64,000 nucleotides of DNA from Apium graveolens (Eukaryota; Streptophyta; Magnoliopsida; Apiales; Apiaceae): the NCBI RefSeq assembly GCF_009905375.1, contig NC_133653.1, positions 52,859,204 through 52,923,203 of the forward strand. The letters run 5' to 3'. The position numbers and the translations under genes are program-made. Positions within the stretch are counted from its first letter, which is position 1; each line of letters begins with the position of its first letter. Under the pieces are notes generated by a model. It saw only the letters and a list, made by a program, of their open reading frames with translations, did not search any database and was not told the DNA's origin. Shown here one piece after another: positions 45,230-58,600 of the stretch.

Positions 45230-48200
45230 TGTAACATCCGGGACATAGCGCGTAATTATTTTTATCAATAAATGATTATTAAATGATTATTATGTGATTT
45301 TTGGTGAATTATCCCATGTATGGTGTTGATATTTGGATGTTTATATATGATAAAATGTGTGTATATTAATTTTATTATGTCCAGAATAAAATATAGATGT
45401 TTGTGATATTTTTTCTGGTAATTTTTGTAGTGTTGTATGATTTTATAATGATTTATGAATTTATTAATTATTTTCTGAATAATTACGAAACTATTTTTAT
45501 AAAGTCGGGAATCGTCTAACTATTTTTCTAGTAATCTTTGGAGTGTTTTAACTTTTTCGATCCGGAATACGGTTTGACCCGTGCGCGTCCCGGCACAAGA
45601 TTTTCGATTCGATAATCATTTCGATAAAGTATTTTATAAAAAGCCCGGTCTGGATAATTATCCAATACGGGTATCAAATCGGATCATTTTTGCAGTTACA
45701 TAGCGGCTAAGTAACTAATTTATCGATCCAATACGATCCAACAAGTATTATTTTTTTAAAACTATAAATACCATTTATTTATATTTAATTATTATTTTAT
45801 TATATAAAAATCAGAAAATAAAAATAAAAATCAGAAAATTCCCTGAAACTATTCTTGGTGTTCATGAGAATCAAGGCAAAATTTCGGCCTGATCTGGAAA
45901 CCAAATTAGGTCGTATTTCTAACCAAATTTAAGCTCTCGATTAGCTCTACAAGTTTATATCATCAAATCATATCTCAAGTTAGTGAAATTAAAATTTCAA
46001 TTTTAGGGTTTATGATTCGATTTGGGGGTTTTTGATTCTTGGGTTATTGATTGATTTTGAGGATTGGAATAGCTTCTCTATGTGATTTGTAATTGATTCG
46101 TATAGTTATTTGTACCAAACGGTTCCCTGAAGTGTGAAGTCGAGTTCCTTGTTTCTGAACAATTTTATTTTTGATTTTCGAAAGATATATATTCTTGCTG
46201 TTAATTTTGATTATAGAGTTTGATTATGTGTTTAATAAGCTTTGATTTCGTGTATATATTGCAAAATTTGGTTGAGTTTTTGATGTAATCAGAATTTCGC
46301 CAGAAAGCTTAGTCGGGAATTGAGTTTTGATCGAATTTTGTACTCGAGTGATAGGTTGTTGTTCTTATTAACTCTGTTGAATTGCTGAGACGATTCTAGA
46401 CCGATTTCTCTGAGAAACCAGGGCGAACGGGGTTGTTTTTGGACTGCCGGAAAAAGCTCGCGTTGCCGGCTTTAATGGCAGCCTTGATCGGAATGTTGGA
46501 TTCTTCGAGTGGTTAAGATACCGGTGGCTTTGTCTGAATTTCTGGTATAATTATAGATACTACTGAGTCCAAAATGGTGCAAAATCATGTGATTTTGAGT
46601 TGGGTTAGAACTTGCCAGAATTCAAGACGCGTTTGTCTGATTTCCTTGACCCGGTTTCCGGTTGGCTTCAAACCCGACCCGAAAGTTCTTCAGGATGCGT
46701 TTGCATGATTTTTTCTTGACCCGGTTTTGATCCCATTCAACCTGAATTCAATTTCTATAAATCTGCTTCTGCAGATTTTTCTTTTTAAAAATAAGTCAAA
46801 ATCATTTCTAAATTCTAAAAATTCATTATTTATTTTTTGAAAATTATTTTTAATTCTAAAATAAATCTTAATTAATTAATTAATTGACTTTAGTTGATAA
46901 TTAATTATTTAATTAGTCAATTATTTAAATATTAATTGATTAATTAATTTAATTAGGTGTTAATTAATTTAATTTGATTATTTAATTTGATTTAATTATT
47001 TATTTTGATTTAAAAATTCTGAAAAATAGTTTTGAACTTTAAAATATTATATTAAATTATTTTCAAGGCTCAATAATTATTATAAAATTATTTTAAAGTC
47101 ATATTCGGGTATTGGAACCCTATTATTTAATTATAAAATGATTCGGAGATCCGTTTTAATTCCGAAAAATGTTCAAAAATTCGTATTAAATAGACCGTTT
47201 GTCCGTTTAATACGAAACGAACGCCTCTAGACTCAGAAAAATATTTTGCTTCTGTTAAAAATATTTTCGAGACCTAAATTCTTTTGTATCAAAAGGGCGT
47301 TTGTTGAATGAATCATTCCGAGTCGGTTATTGATCAATAAAATACTCATTTTGACCCGATTTCAATTTTAATCGTATCGAGACTTGTCTTTTGACGATTT
47401 AACTTATGTACTACACGAATTATGTGACTAGTGTTATATGAAATATGTGATATGTGCCTTGTGTGTTTATGTGTTATGTGGATAATGAGTCTACGTGTCC
47501 ATTAAACTTTATATGATCAAAGATGATCCTTATCTGTTATTATCGGGCGGGTAGACGATAAGGAAAATGTATGGACTAGATAATTATATATTGTCAGTTA
47601 ATTGAATGATATTTTTTATGATAGATCTACATAGTTCGAGGCATTCAAGGCCAGACAGAGATAGTAAAAGTAAAGCATGTTTATGTGTAGTAATGAAACA
47701 ACTAGATTCAGAATAGATATAAACCTGAAATGGTGAATGACAAGAAAGGTCAAGTAGCCTGTCAATGAAAATATAGATACATCAGGACTGAGTTGATATG
47801 GCAGATTGTTAAAGATCAGAGGTTTGTCAATTGAGGCAAGTATTCCTTACTTTTCTCGTAAAATACTACAAATACTTCATTCCTATTCTAAGTTTAGAAT
47901 AGTTAACTATTTTATATTTCACTGCAATTTACACTTAATTATGTAAGTTCCTTTAATTATTGTTCATATGTTGTCGATTGCTCTCTTGAGCAAATACCCA
48001 TTCTTTCGGGTTATTTGCGAACCCTGAATTGGGATGTTTTGAAAATCAAAATGATTTGACATCAAAATACTCCACGGACTTGATGGTTACGATTCGGGCT
48101 GGGTATGAACTGGACCATTGATTATGAGACCATAGTTGCCTGGGTAGCCCATATGTTGGTTGGGTCTATGCAGTTGGGAATAGATCCGCACTGTATCCTT

Positions 48201-48858
48201 ACTGATCAGCAGATTATAGTGCATATGTTGGTTTCTAGTGTCTAGTCTAATTTATTGTTGATTTCCATTAATGACATTCCTTCTTGAATAGTTTATAATT
48301 ACAAAATCAAACAAAGATTTGATTTAAAGAGTTGAATCAGTGAAACATTCACTGTTCTTTTACAAAAATATGTGATTTATGATTAAAGGCCAATGTGGGC
48401 CGATATTTTATTCGCTCAACTGTTTTAAATAAACAAAGATGTTTTGAAATCATTCAAAAAAATTATTTCTAGAAGTTTCTTTGATCTAATACCTGGAAAA
48501 CCATTATGATACTTGCTGGGCATTTTTGGCTCACTCTTGCTTTGTGAAATCATATTTCTTTTAGTATCAAATGAGGGCAAAAGTGAATACCTTTCAATAG
48601 ACAGCAAAATTGAAGAGATTCCAGCTGAAGGAATTTGGGGGTTTTAGAGTGATCAATACGAGGAAATTAGTAAAGAGGTAATGAAATTGTATTTAGATAT
48701 TATAATTTTAGAAGTTTAGATTCTTGTTTCATACCATAACCTGTAAGCAATCCAGAATAATGAGGGGTTGTCTGTATATTCGTTTTAATATACAGGATTA
48801 TATTGTTTAAAGTTGTTTAGTGACACCCAATCCTAACCCCGAATTTGGGGGTGTTACA
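45230..48858 (+). repeat. Gypsy 5' LTR (3.6 kb)
   Basis: TGTAACATCCGGG...GGGGGTGTTACA. A TATA box TATAAATA at 45763-45770 probably starts transcription. An ATTAATTAATTAATTAATTG repeat lies near 46870. Several short frames inside are not genes. Confidence 0.85.
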
Positions 48859-48860
48859 GC

Positions 48861-48873
48861 TGGCATCAGAGCC
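48861..48873 (+). promoter_or_regulatory. Gypsy primer-binding site
   Basis: TGGCATCAGAGCC two bases after the LTR, one change from the initiator Met tRNA complement TGGTATCAGAGCC. Confidence 0.75.
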
Positions 48874-51164
48874 ACATATTATTGGTCCCTGAAATAAGAA
48901 TAGGTGGAAGTAAGATAGGATTGACAAGTCATATAAGATGAGGAAGACCCTAAGTATACTCATTTTGAGTTCAAGTTGAGTGTGAGTTAAGTTTGGCATA
49001 TCTGATATGGATTAGTAAGATAGGATATTGTTATGATAAGTGGAAGGAGAGTATGTTGACGATATAGATATGTTGAGTACCCAGATCCTATGGTTATGAA
49101 AAATCAACAGCTCGACGGAGAATGGGTAAATCACCCTGCTTTTATATGGTTTTAAAGAAGGTGATTGATTCGCGTGAAAACTTCGTATAAGAAAAGATAG
49201 ATGAATTTTAGGATGATCCAACTTAGAATTATGTAGTAGGACAAGTTTCAGACTGGAGGTAACGAGTTGATTGAAGCTGACAAAGAGCCAACGTCGCGAG
49301 TTTAAAGGCACCACTGTGGCGAAAAGCTTCTTATCATTTTCGGGTGCTGCACAAGTAATGATATCTACTTTATTAGATATACTGAAGATTAACAAGAAGA
49401 TACGCTTTTATTTGTAGATAAAATGTTGAATTGCGTTAACTGGATGTAAATATGACATAAAGGATGACGATGAAAGTATCTAAGATAATACCAGATGTCA
49501 ACATTGGAGTTAGAGTTACGAATGAAGCTGTATGCAGTGGTATATGAAGTTTTTGGTGACTAGTGAAGGTGAAATGGATTCAAAAAAAAAGCAGAAGAGA
49601 TATTGGAGTGAATGAACCCTTAGGTGGTTGTTTCCTCAATTAGATACCTTGTTGTGGTTGAGGAGAAAAGCAACCAACTCATATAGTAAGGACGATCAGA
49701 TGTTTGATTTTCAAAATTCTAAAACAAGTTTTCGGAAAAAGATTTTCTTATCAGAATTTCTAAAAGTTCTTTAAACAGAATAAGTTTTTAAAATTTGGTT
49801 GTTAAATTACTATTTGAGTTCTTATTGTTATAAGTATTTGATTACCCGAAAGAATGTTTGATTGAACTCAGTATTGTTAGTCAGAGGGCCAAGTCGAGCC
49901 ACTAATATGGAGGGGTTTAAAATTTCCTCGGAAGGAGAGTGCAAACATGGGTCAATAATATCAACAATCAAATCAACGTGTGGAAACGTTATTTATTCAA
50001 TTTATGGAATTATTAAAGTTTAAAATGGGTTCGTTGACCCAAAAGAAGCTCAGGGATGATCGAAGAAAATGGAGGAATCTTCCAGACGATTGAAGAAGAA
50101 TAATAATTCTATCGACGGAGTCGAGACATTGCAGGATTAATGATTACGCTACGCGGTATAGAAGAAATTAGAAATTATGATTATAAATTCTGTAAGAACG
50201 CGATTATAGTCAAATTATTAAAGTATCAAACATAGAAGCATGATGCTAAAAATACCAGATTTACATGGCTGGGATGAAGCAAGAAGTGATGACGGCAAAT
50301 CGAATGAGAAGATAGTTATGCTCAGATTTTTAAAACGTTAAAGGTATTTCCAGAAGATATTTTGAATCTATCATCTGACGTGGATCTGGCATCTGTTACT
50401 CGAGCTTGCCCTAAAAGTATGCATCAGCGAAGCGTAAATGGCGACCAACGGTGTCATTCTTTTCCACGACTGCGTATACTCCTCTTGACTCTTGAATACG
50501 TATGAGCTTCTCTCAGTGATAGATATATGAGACAAGAAAGAAAGAAAAATTATTGTATCCCTTTCAAATTATTTCTCTTCTCAGAATATTTTGTTTTTGA
50601 TTGAGACAAACAGTGTTATGATGTGACGCTTTGTCGAAACGATGAAGAGTCTGGTGGGACGCCACCTAATCATGTGTTGTATGCCATATAGTATGAAAGA
50701 TTGACCATCTTGATTACAAATATGGTTGTCTCATTCCTATCTGGATCATTATTCATTCTTTCCTCTTCAATTATGACTTATTGATTTATGGATCCTTCTG
50801 ATTGTTTCCTTGTACTCTTATTCTTTACAAAAGAGTTTTCCAATCAGAATCATATACACAAATTCTCTTCTTGTGTAAAGTCTACTCTTTGAGCGTTCGA
50901 AAAGAAGTGAAATAACCTCGTGTAGCAGATTGAATTACTTATTGAGTATAAAGATGATTGCAAGCCAATAAATGGTGGACATATACGAATCATTATGCCA
51001 ATAACGTGGTTGTCACGACGACATCAAATCAGGATCAGAAATCTGTATACGTGATATGCTGCAAGTCTAAGATTATGAGCATGAATTAGAGTAGTTAGCA
51101 AACTGTATGAGGTAAACTAATCATAAAAATAAGAAAGTAAAGTTGCGTACACTACAAGAAAACA

Positions 51165-51500
51165 AGACTAAATACAACCGCACAAATACAACCGACATCA
51201 AATTCAACCGTTTCGGTTGAAATTAAGGGTGCGGCTAAATACAACAACATGCGGTTGTATTTAAATACGGTCATATTTACGCGGTCGAATTTAGTACTAA
51301 TTACAACCGAATAAATACAACCGTATTTATATACAACCGTATATGGTTGAGTTTAGGCGTGCTCCTAAATGCAACCGCATTCGGTCGAATTTAGCCTTAC
51401 TAATTACAACCGAATAAATACAACCGTGTTTATATGCAACCGTATATGATTGAGTTTAGCCGTGCTCCTAAATTAAACCGTATTCGGTCGAATTTAGCCT
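51165..51500. repeat. CACTA left subterminal repeats
   Basis: Many copies of (A)AATACAACCG and its reverse, CGGTTGAATTT/CGGTCGAATTT, about every 15-40 bp. The mirror array is at 55700-56050. Confidence 0.85.
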
Positions 51501-51819
51501 TGCCAAGAAATGGAGGGAATTTTCGCGCCAACAAATTTTATACTAAATTCAACCGATTTCGGTCGAATTATTTTTAAAAATGGCGGAAAATTTCTGGAAA
51601 AAAATATAAAATAAAATTTACATGAAATTTATATTTTAGTTCTTGCAAAAAGGATTATTATGGTAGCTAGATATTTATCGTTCAATTAATAATTATAGTT
51701 TGAGTTTCAATTTATTTTGTAATTATTTTTAAATTATAATCCAACTATACGGATATGAAAATTGTCAAAAAGAAAAGTTTGCGGAAAAATGTAAGTAATT
51801 TGAATATTTAAATTTCAAC

Positions 51820-54232
51820 TATTTAGACATCCGTACGGTTAGATCATTCATTAATATTTTTAAAAATATTGAAACATCAATATGGGATTAAACACTAGTT
51901 AGAATTACGGGTCAAATTACTAGTTGACTGTTAAAAAAACAAATCAAATATATTTATTTCTTTCTAAAATTTTTGTCATATCACTAAAATTTACTGATCT
52001 TGACATCCGTACGGTTGGATCATTCATTAATATTTTTAAAAATATCGAATCATCAATATGGGATTAAACACTAGTTAGAAGTACTTGTCAAACTACTTTT
52101 TAACTGTTAAAAAAGTAAACCAAATATATTTATTTTTTTCTAAATTTTTTGTCATATCACTAAAATATACAGATCTTGACATCCGTATGGTTGGATCATT
52201 CATTAATATTTTTAAAAATATCGAATCATCAATATGGGATTAAACACTAGTTAGAAGTACGGCTGAAATTACTAGTTGACTGTTAAAAAAGCAAACTCAA
52301 TATATTTATTTTTTTCTAAAATTTTTGTCATATCACTAAAATATACAGATCTTGACATCCGTACGGTTTGATCATTCATTAATATTTTTAAAAATATCGA
52401 ATCATCAATATGAGATTAAACACTAGTTAGTAGTACGGGTCAAATTACTAGTTGACTTTTAAAAAACAAACCAAATATATTTATTTTTTTCTAAAATTTT
52501 TGTCATATCACTAAAATATACAGATCTTGACATTCGAACGGTTGGATCATTCATTAATATTTTTAAAAATATCGAATCATCAATATGGGATTAAATACTA
52601 GTTAGAAGTACTGGTCAAACTACTTTTTGACTCTTAAAAAAGTAAACCAAATATATTTTTTTTTCTAAATTTTTTGTCATATCACTAAAATATACAGATC
52701 TTGACATCCCTACGGTTGAATCATTCATTAATATTTTTAAATATATCGAATCATCAATATGGGATTAAACACTAGTTAGAAGTACGGGTCAAATTACTAG
52801 TTGACTGTTAAAAAAGCAAACCAAATATATTTATTTTTTTTCTAAATTTTTTGTCATATTACTAAAATTTACTGATCTTGACATCCGTATGGTTGGATCA
52901 TTCATTAATATTTTTAAAAATATCGAATCATCAATATGGGATCAAACACTAGTTAGAAGTAGTGGTCAAACTACTTTTTGACTATTAAAAAGGCAAACAA
53001 AATATATTTATTTTTTCTAAATTTTTTGTCATATCACTAAAATATATAGATCTTGACATCCGTACGGTTGGATCATTCATTAATATTTTTAGAAATATCG
53101 AATCATCAATATGGGATTAAACACTAGTTAGAAGTACGGGTCAAATTACTAGTTGAATGTTAAAAAAGCAAACCATATATATTTATTTTTTCTAAATTTT
53201 TTGTCATATCACTAAAATTTACTGATCTTGACATCCGTATGGTTGGATCATTCATTAATATTTTTAAAAATATCGAATCATCAATATGGGATTAAACACT
53301 AGTTAGAAGTACTCGTCAAACTACTTTTTGACTATTAAAAAAGTAAACCAAATATATTTATTTTTTCCTAAAATTTTTGTCATGTCACTAAAATATACAG
53401 ATCTTGGCATCCGTACGGCTGGATCATTCATTAATATTTTTAAAAATATTGAATCATCAATATGGGATTAAACACTTGTTAGAAGTACGGGTCAAATTAC
53501 TAGTTGACTGTTAAAAAAGCAAACCAAATATATTTATTTTTTTCTAAAATTTTTGTCATATCACTAAAATTTACTGATCTTGACATCCGTACGGTTGGAT
53601 CATTCATTAATATTTTTAGAAATATCGAATCATCAATATGGGATTAAACACTGGTTAGAAGTAATGGTCAAACTACTTTTTGACTGTTAAGAAAGCAAAC
53701 CAAATATATTTATTTTTTTCTAAATTTTTTGTCATATCACTGAAATATACAGATCTTGACATCCGTACAGTTGGATTATTCATTAATATTTTTAAAAATA
53801 TCGAATAATCAATATGGGATTAAACACTAGTTAGAAGTACGGGTTAAATTACTAGTTGACTGTTAAAAAAGCAAACCAAATATATTTATTTTTTTTCTAA
53901 ATTTTTGTCATATCACTAAAATTTACTGATCTTGACATCCGTACGATTGGATCATTCATTAATATTTTTAAAAATAACGAATCATCAATATGGGATTAAA
54001 CACTAGTTAGAAGTACATGTCAAATTATTAGTTGACTGTTAAAAATGCAAACCAAATATATTTATTTTTTTCTAAAACTTTTGTCATATCACTAAAATAT
54101 ATAGATCTTGATATTCGTACAGTTGGATCATTTATTAATATTTTTGAAAATGTCGAAACATCAATATGGGATTAAATACTAGTTAGAAGTACTGGTCAAA
54201 TTACTAGTTGATTGTTAAAAAAGAAATATTAA
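51820..54232 (+). repeat. ~175-bp satellite-like tandem array (about 14 copies)
   Basis: The landmark GATCTTGACATCCGTACGG starts at 51996, 52172, 52348, 52523, 52697, 52873, 53049, 53224, 53400, 53576, 53752, 53928 and 54103, giving spacings of 174-176 bp; a first variant copy begins near 51820. Monomers are highly similar. Two monomer types tend to alternate (see findings). Confidence 0.95.
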
Positions 54233-54236
54233 TGTT

Positions 54237-54600
54237 TTGATTTTTTCAAAATAATTTATGAATGATCCAACCGTAAGGATTTGAAGATCTATATATATTA
54301 GTAATGTGATAAAAAATTTTAAAAAAAATAAATGTATTTGGTTTGTTATTTAAACTGTCAACTAGTAGTTTGACTAGTACTTCTAAATAGTGTTTAGTCT
54401 GATACTGATATTTCGATTTTTTTAAAAATGTTTATGAATGATCTAACAGTAAGGATGTCAAGATCTATATATTTTAGTGATATGATAAAATTTTCAGAAA
54501 AAAATAAATGTATTTGGTTCCTAGTATTTAGTCCCATACTAGTGTTTTGATTTTTTTAAAACTTTTTTATGAATGATCCAAACCTACAGATGTTTAAATA
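54237..54600 (-). repeat. Inverted copies of the 175-bp monomer
   Basis: ATGAATGATCCAACCGTAAG near 54258 and related landmarks near 54440 and 54572 are the reverse complement of the monomer. The array therefore switches direction at about 54235, and its outer edges (TTTCAACTATTTAGACATCC at 51810 and its complement near 54580) are mirror images. Confidence 0.85.
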
Positions 54601-54699
54601 GTTGAAACAAATGAGTTATATACAAAATATTATGAATTTTTAATCACTAGATTTTAATTTTTTTTACCAAATAAGGTATAATTTCCTAAATCCCTCCAT

Positions 54700-55690
54700 A
54701 AGAAATTCTAATTATATTAATATAAATATTTAAATTGGCACTCTTAAATTCAACCGAATGCAGTTGAATTTAATGTCATGTCAGCGATCCGTGTAAATAA
54801 GAATCAACGTACTAAATTTAACTATAAAACTTAATCCAACGGTCAATTTTAGATTACAAGTCAAGAAAATAAAAAATTATAAAACAAAATATTATAACCC
54901 CCACCCCCGACACCCCTGTACAACCCCTTCCCCTGTTTCTTTCACCCTCACAAAATCACTCCTTCACCCGCACAAGAAAAAACTCGTCGGAAACATTCCG
55001 ATTGTATATTTTTTCTATCAAACCAGCAACAACATCTTGCCTAGGTTTACATATGTAAATGGATAGATAGTAAAGAAAAATTCTCCGTCTTGTTTGTATT
55101 CTTTATGGAGAAGAAGTGATAAAAATGGCAAACGCACACATTTTATCACATTAAATGTATTTTGTAAAACTAGGACATGGGCTTAGGACCTATTCAGAGA
55201 CATATTGAGCTATTTTTAGTGGGGATGTGGTGATTAATTTTGATGTAGTGGCGCTAGACGCTGAAAATGGAAATAACCCAGATGTTGGTGTTGATGATGA
55301 AATCCTCGAAAAAATTGGGGTTCAACTGTTTCTTGGCAGGAGAAGCTGGTTTGCAGGGTAGGGGGTTTGAATAAGAATATGAATACTGAGTTGGAGTAGC
55401 AAGTAGTTGTGATTGGGCTTCCGGCATCAAATGCAAATGTGGAGAATGGGTTTGTCCAGATTGATGGAGTTAACATGGAGACAGCCAAGTGTAATTTCAT
55501 ATGGCTGTGAGATTTGTCCTAAAAGAGGAAAAATGATATGCTCTACTATTTGGCAGGTTCAATTTCTCTTGAAAATGGCAATTTAGTTTAGTTTTAGGCT
55601 GCCGGAATCTTGCCGGATTATGGGAAGCTCACCGGGATTCGGCTATTTTCCAGTTTCCGGCGAGTTTTTTTAAAAAAAATTGGTGTGCGT
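54700..55690 (+). other. Unique interior of the CACTA, possible captured gene piece
   Basis: CT-rich leader-like DNA (54900-54990) is followed by a less AT-rich stretch with a plus-strand frame reading VVVIGLPASNANVENGFVQI at about 55403-55462, interrupted by stops before and after. I do not recognise it; it could be a captured host exon or chance. Confidence 0.3.
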
Positions 55691-58600
55691 GAATTCAACC
55701 ATATAGTGTAGTATTTAGAATCCTATTTTAGACCAAATACGGTTGAATTTAATAACTGGGCGGGGTTTTTGAATTTTGTCATTAAATTTAAATATTTGGG
55801 CGGGATATTCGAATTTTATCTGAAAAAATAAATTTGACAGGAAGCGGTTGTATTTAGCCGGTTGTATTTAAGCGGTTGTATTTAGCCGCTTGTATTATTC
55901 GGTCGTATTTAGTACTAAATACAACCGATTTACTAAATATGACTCGAGCGAATATAACCGGTCCAAAAACCGGTCGTATTTAGCTAAATATAACCGGATC
56001 CGGTTGTATTTAACTAAATACAACCATTTTTTAGGCGGTTGTATTTAGCCGTTTTTTTTTGTAGTGGTACATCAAGCGAGGGAAATAATTGACGGGACAA
56101 CATGAAGGAATTCTTAATAATAACCAGATAGTCGATTAATATATTGTGAAGATGAAGCGTACCTTAAACATGTGGAAGATATTTGTTATGAAGATTCAAG
56201 ATCAAAGAAATTCTTGTTACAAATAAATTTTGAGCGTGTTCTTCAAAGAATTGTTAGGATGTTCAACTCAAGTAAGTGAGTTATGGTAAATTTGACGCTC
56301 ATAGCTGAACCAGCGATGACGGTTCCGTATAGAAAGACATAAGTAGAAATGAAGAAATGGGGATCCAATTGTGAAATTTCTTAAGAAGTAATGCTTTGAA
56401 ACTAAATGAATTCTCTCATATTATGATAATGTTGGTTGAAACCATATGTTGGTAATCCAGAAGCATATATTCTCAAGGGTAGAGGATTTATTTTATCAGT
56501 TGAAAGCTGCAGTATAGGTTCTTAAAAGCATCCATATACATGTATGAGCCATTGAAAATAAGATTAAAAGATTTTTTTAGAATGGATTTATGAACATATA
56601 TCAGTATGATGTGTTCCTAAGTATGATGAAATGATGAGTTCATGGTGGTTGATTGTTTGGTTGATTGTTCATGTCGGCTTGAGTCTGACTGGTAGTCTCT
56701 AATGAAGGGGAGATGCTGCCCAATTTTTTTTTAAAATATATATATAATACCCTACTTTAAAGGCAAAAGTATACTTCCGTGTGTTATTAATATTCATGTT
56801 GATACTCCAAATGATTGCGATCTCGGTCCTTGAAAGAAGTGGTTGTAACCAAACTGACTTTATATAATTGGTCTCTGATTTCTTCTAGCTAGTCATCACT
56901 TGGTTTGATTGATCAATTAAAAGAGTTAATTGGTTAATTTTACCAACTTATGGTCAGTTAGATGGAAATCGATTTCAATTAGATTAAGTCAAATTCTGAT
57001 GTGATTTTCAGATCAGAAATTAAAGCAATGAGGAATTTGGAGGAAGTAAGGACACCAGTAGAATTCAGAAGTTTAACGGAATTAGCGCAACGCTACTGCA
57101 AATGTATGAGGCTTTAACTGGATAAATATGCCTTTGTAATAGATAAGAGAATTAAAATGTTATTTGCACATGCAAGTGAGAAGAATGTTTTCAAGAACCC
57201 AAGGGTCAAGATAAGACCCAAGAGAAGGAAGGAAGAGAATGAAGAAGAGAGGTTGAATAAAGAAGAAATCAGAAAATACGCTAATATGGATGCTGTTAGA
57301 TGATTAAAGAAATTTTATCATCTGTAATAAGATTTTATTCAAGGATTTGAAGGTATACCAATATAGAACGACGATGTAATAAGAATTATTACCAAAATAC
57401 CGGAGAACTCACGAATACAAGTATTTGATGTATGATATAAGCTGACAATTTTGGCATGTGAAGTAAAGAATGAGATGTCTTGATTATGCAGGAAAGATGA
57501 TGTATAACGGGCATAGACCTCAATAATTTAAAACATATCTTCAATGCGAAGAAGCCAAATATGTGACAGAGAATAGTTGGAGTGGATTAAAAAATGAAAG
57601 TTGTGGGATTAGTAATTATGTGAGTAAGGCTAAGAAAGTAGCTGTCAATGGATTTTGATAGTTTGATCGACAAGAATTCAAATAATTATCAAAAGCTTTC
57701 ATTCCAGTATTAGCCTCATAATGACTTATCTTGTAATAACCAAATCAGTACAACTAGAAAGAAGGAATCACTTATGTTAAGAAGAGACAATGAGTCATGA
57801 GAATGGAGAACTTGGCTAGAAAGGAAAGTGGAATCAAAAGGATGATAAAGAAATTTTATAAGATTGTTCAGGATATAAGAAAGTTATGAATGAGAGGATG
57901 CCAGAGCTAATGTAAAGCATGGAGTGAGACGCCAATATTTGGAGATAGGAAATTCATTCGAAGATTGCGATTAATTATGGAAAGTTAAATGAAGGTATTG
58001 ATTGACATGGCATAAGAATGGAAATAGATGGACATATAAGTAAATGTCATATTTATTGAAGAATCAAAGCCAGCATCAGAGGGTGAACCTATTACCGCAA
58101 ACTTTTCAAAAATGAATATAGCTCGTTAAGGGGCGATATCGAGAATCACTTGAAAACCAGAAATGAAGCAATTGTTATTTAAATTATTAAGGATAGGTTA
58201 ACTAAACCTACCCATCCTTTTATTAACAAATACTTTACCTGAAGAATAAGTTGATATTGCTACAAGGAGATTGTGGTGCGCCATCAGATTCAAGTATGGA
58301 TTGGGATCGATCAATATTATTAATTAATCTAATATTTTTCGACAGAAGTAAATTGAAGAATTTGATAAAACATTTGTAAATTGAGATAGGGAATTTATCC
58401 CAGGAATACGATTAAGTACCGAGGGCTAAAAGAAATATCTAGTGACCAGACAGGAAGAGAAAATAGAGGAAAACGTTAGTTGAATCATTATTGATAGGTT
58501 CTCCCAAACCTAGTCATTCTCTTTTATTAATGCACAACTTGTCCAATAAGTGGGTTAGTTGCTGCTTGAAGAAATGGTGATACGTCATCAGATCCAGGAA

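Larger units (their letters stand above)
51150..56066. mobile_element. Non-autonomous CACTA element with internal satellite array
   Basis: Left end CACTACAAGAAAACAAGAC; right end ...GCCGTTTTTTTTTGTAGTG. Flanked by the 3-bp duplication GTA (51147-51149 and 56067-56069). CACTA/TAGTG termini and a 3-bp duplication are diagnostic of En/Spm-type elements. Both ends carry arrays of AAATACAACCG/CGGTTGTATTT (51165-51500 and 55700-56050). No transposase is present. The middle is a 175-bp repeat array (51820-54600) and a unique stretch at 54700-55690. Confidence 0.95.

Noticed and set aside
49012..49395. 127-codon reverse frame in the gypsy interior
   Set aside because: No recognisable domain, and it is antisense to the expected coding strand of the element.
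51820..54232. Regular repeats resembling a CRISPR array
   Set aside because: The whole 175-bp monomer is conserved, with no unique spacers, and it lies in a plant CACTA element.
51820..54232. Centromere location of the window
   Set aside because: The array is confined to one transposon; monomer size alone is not evidence of a centromere.
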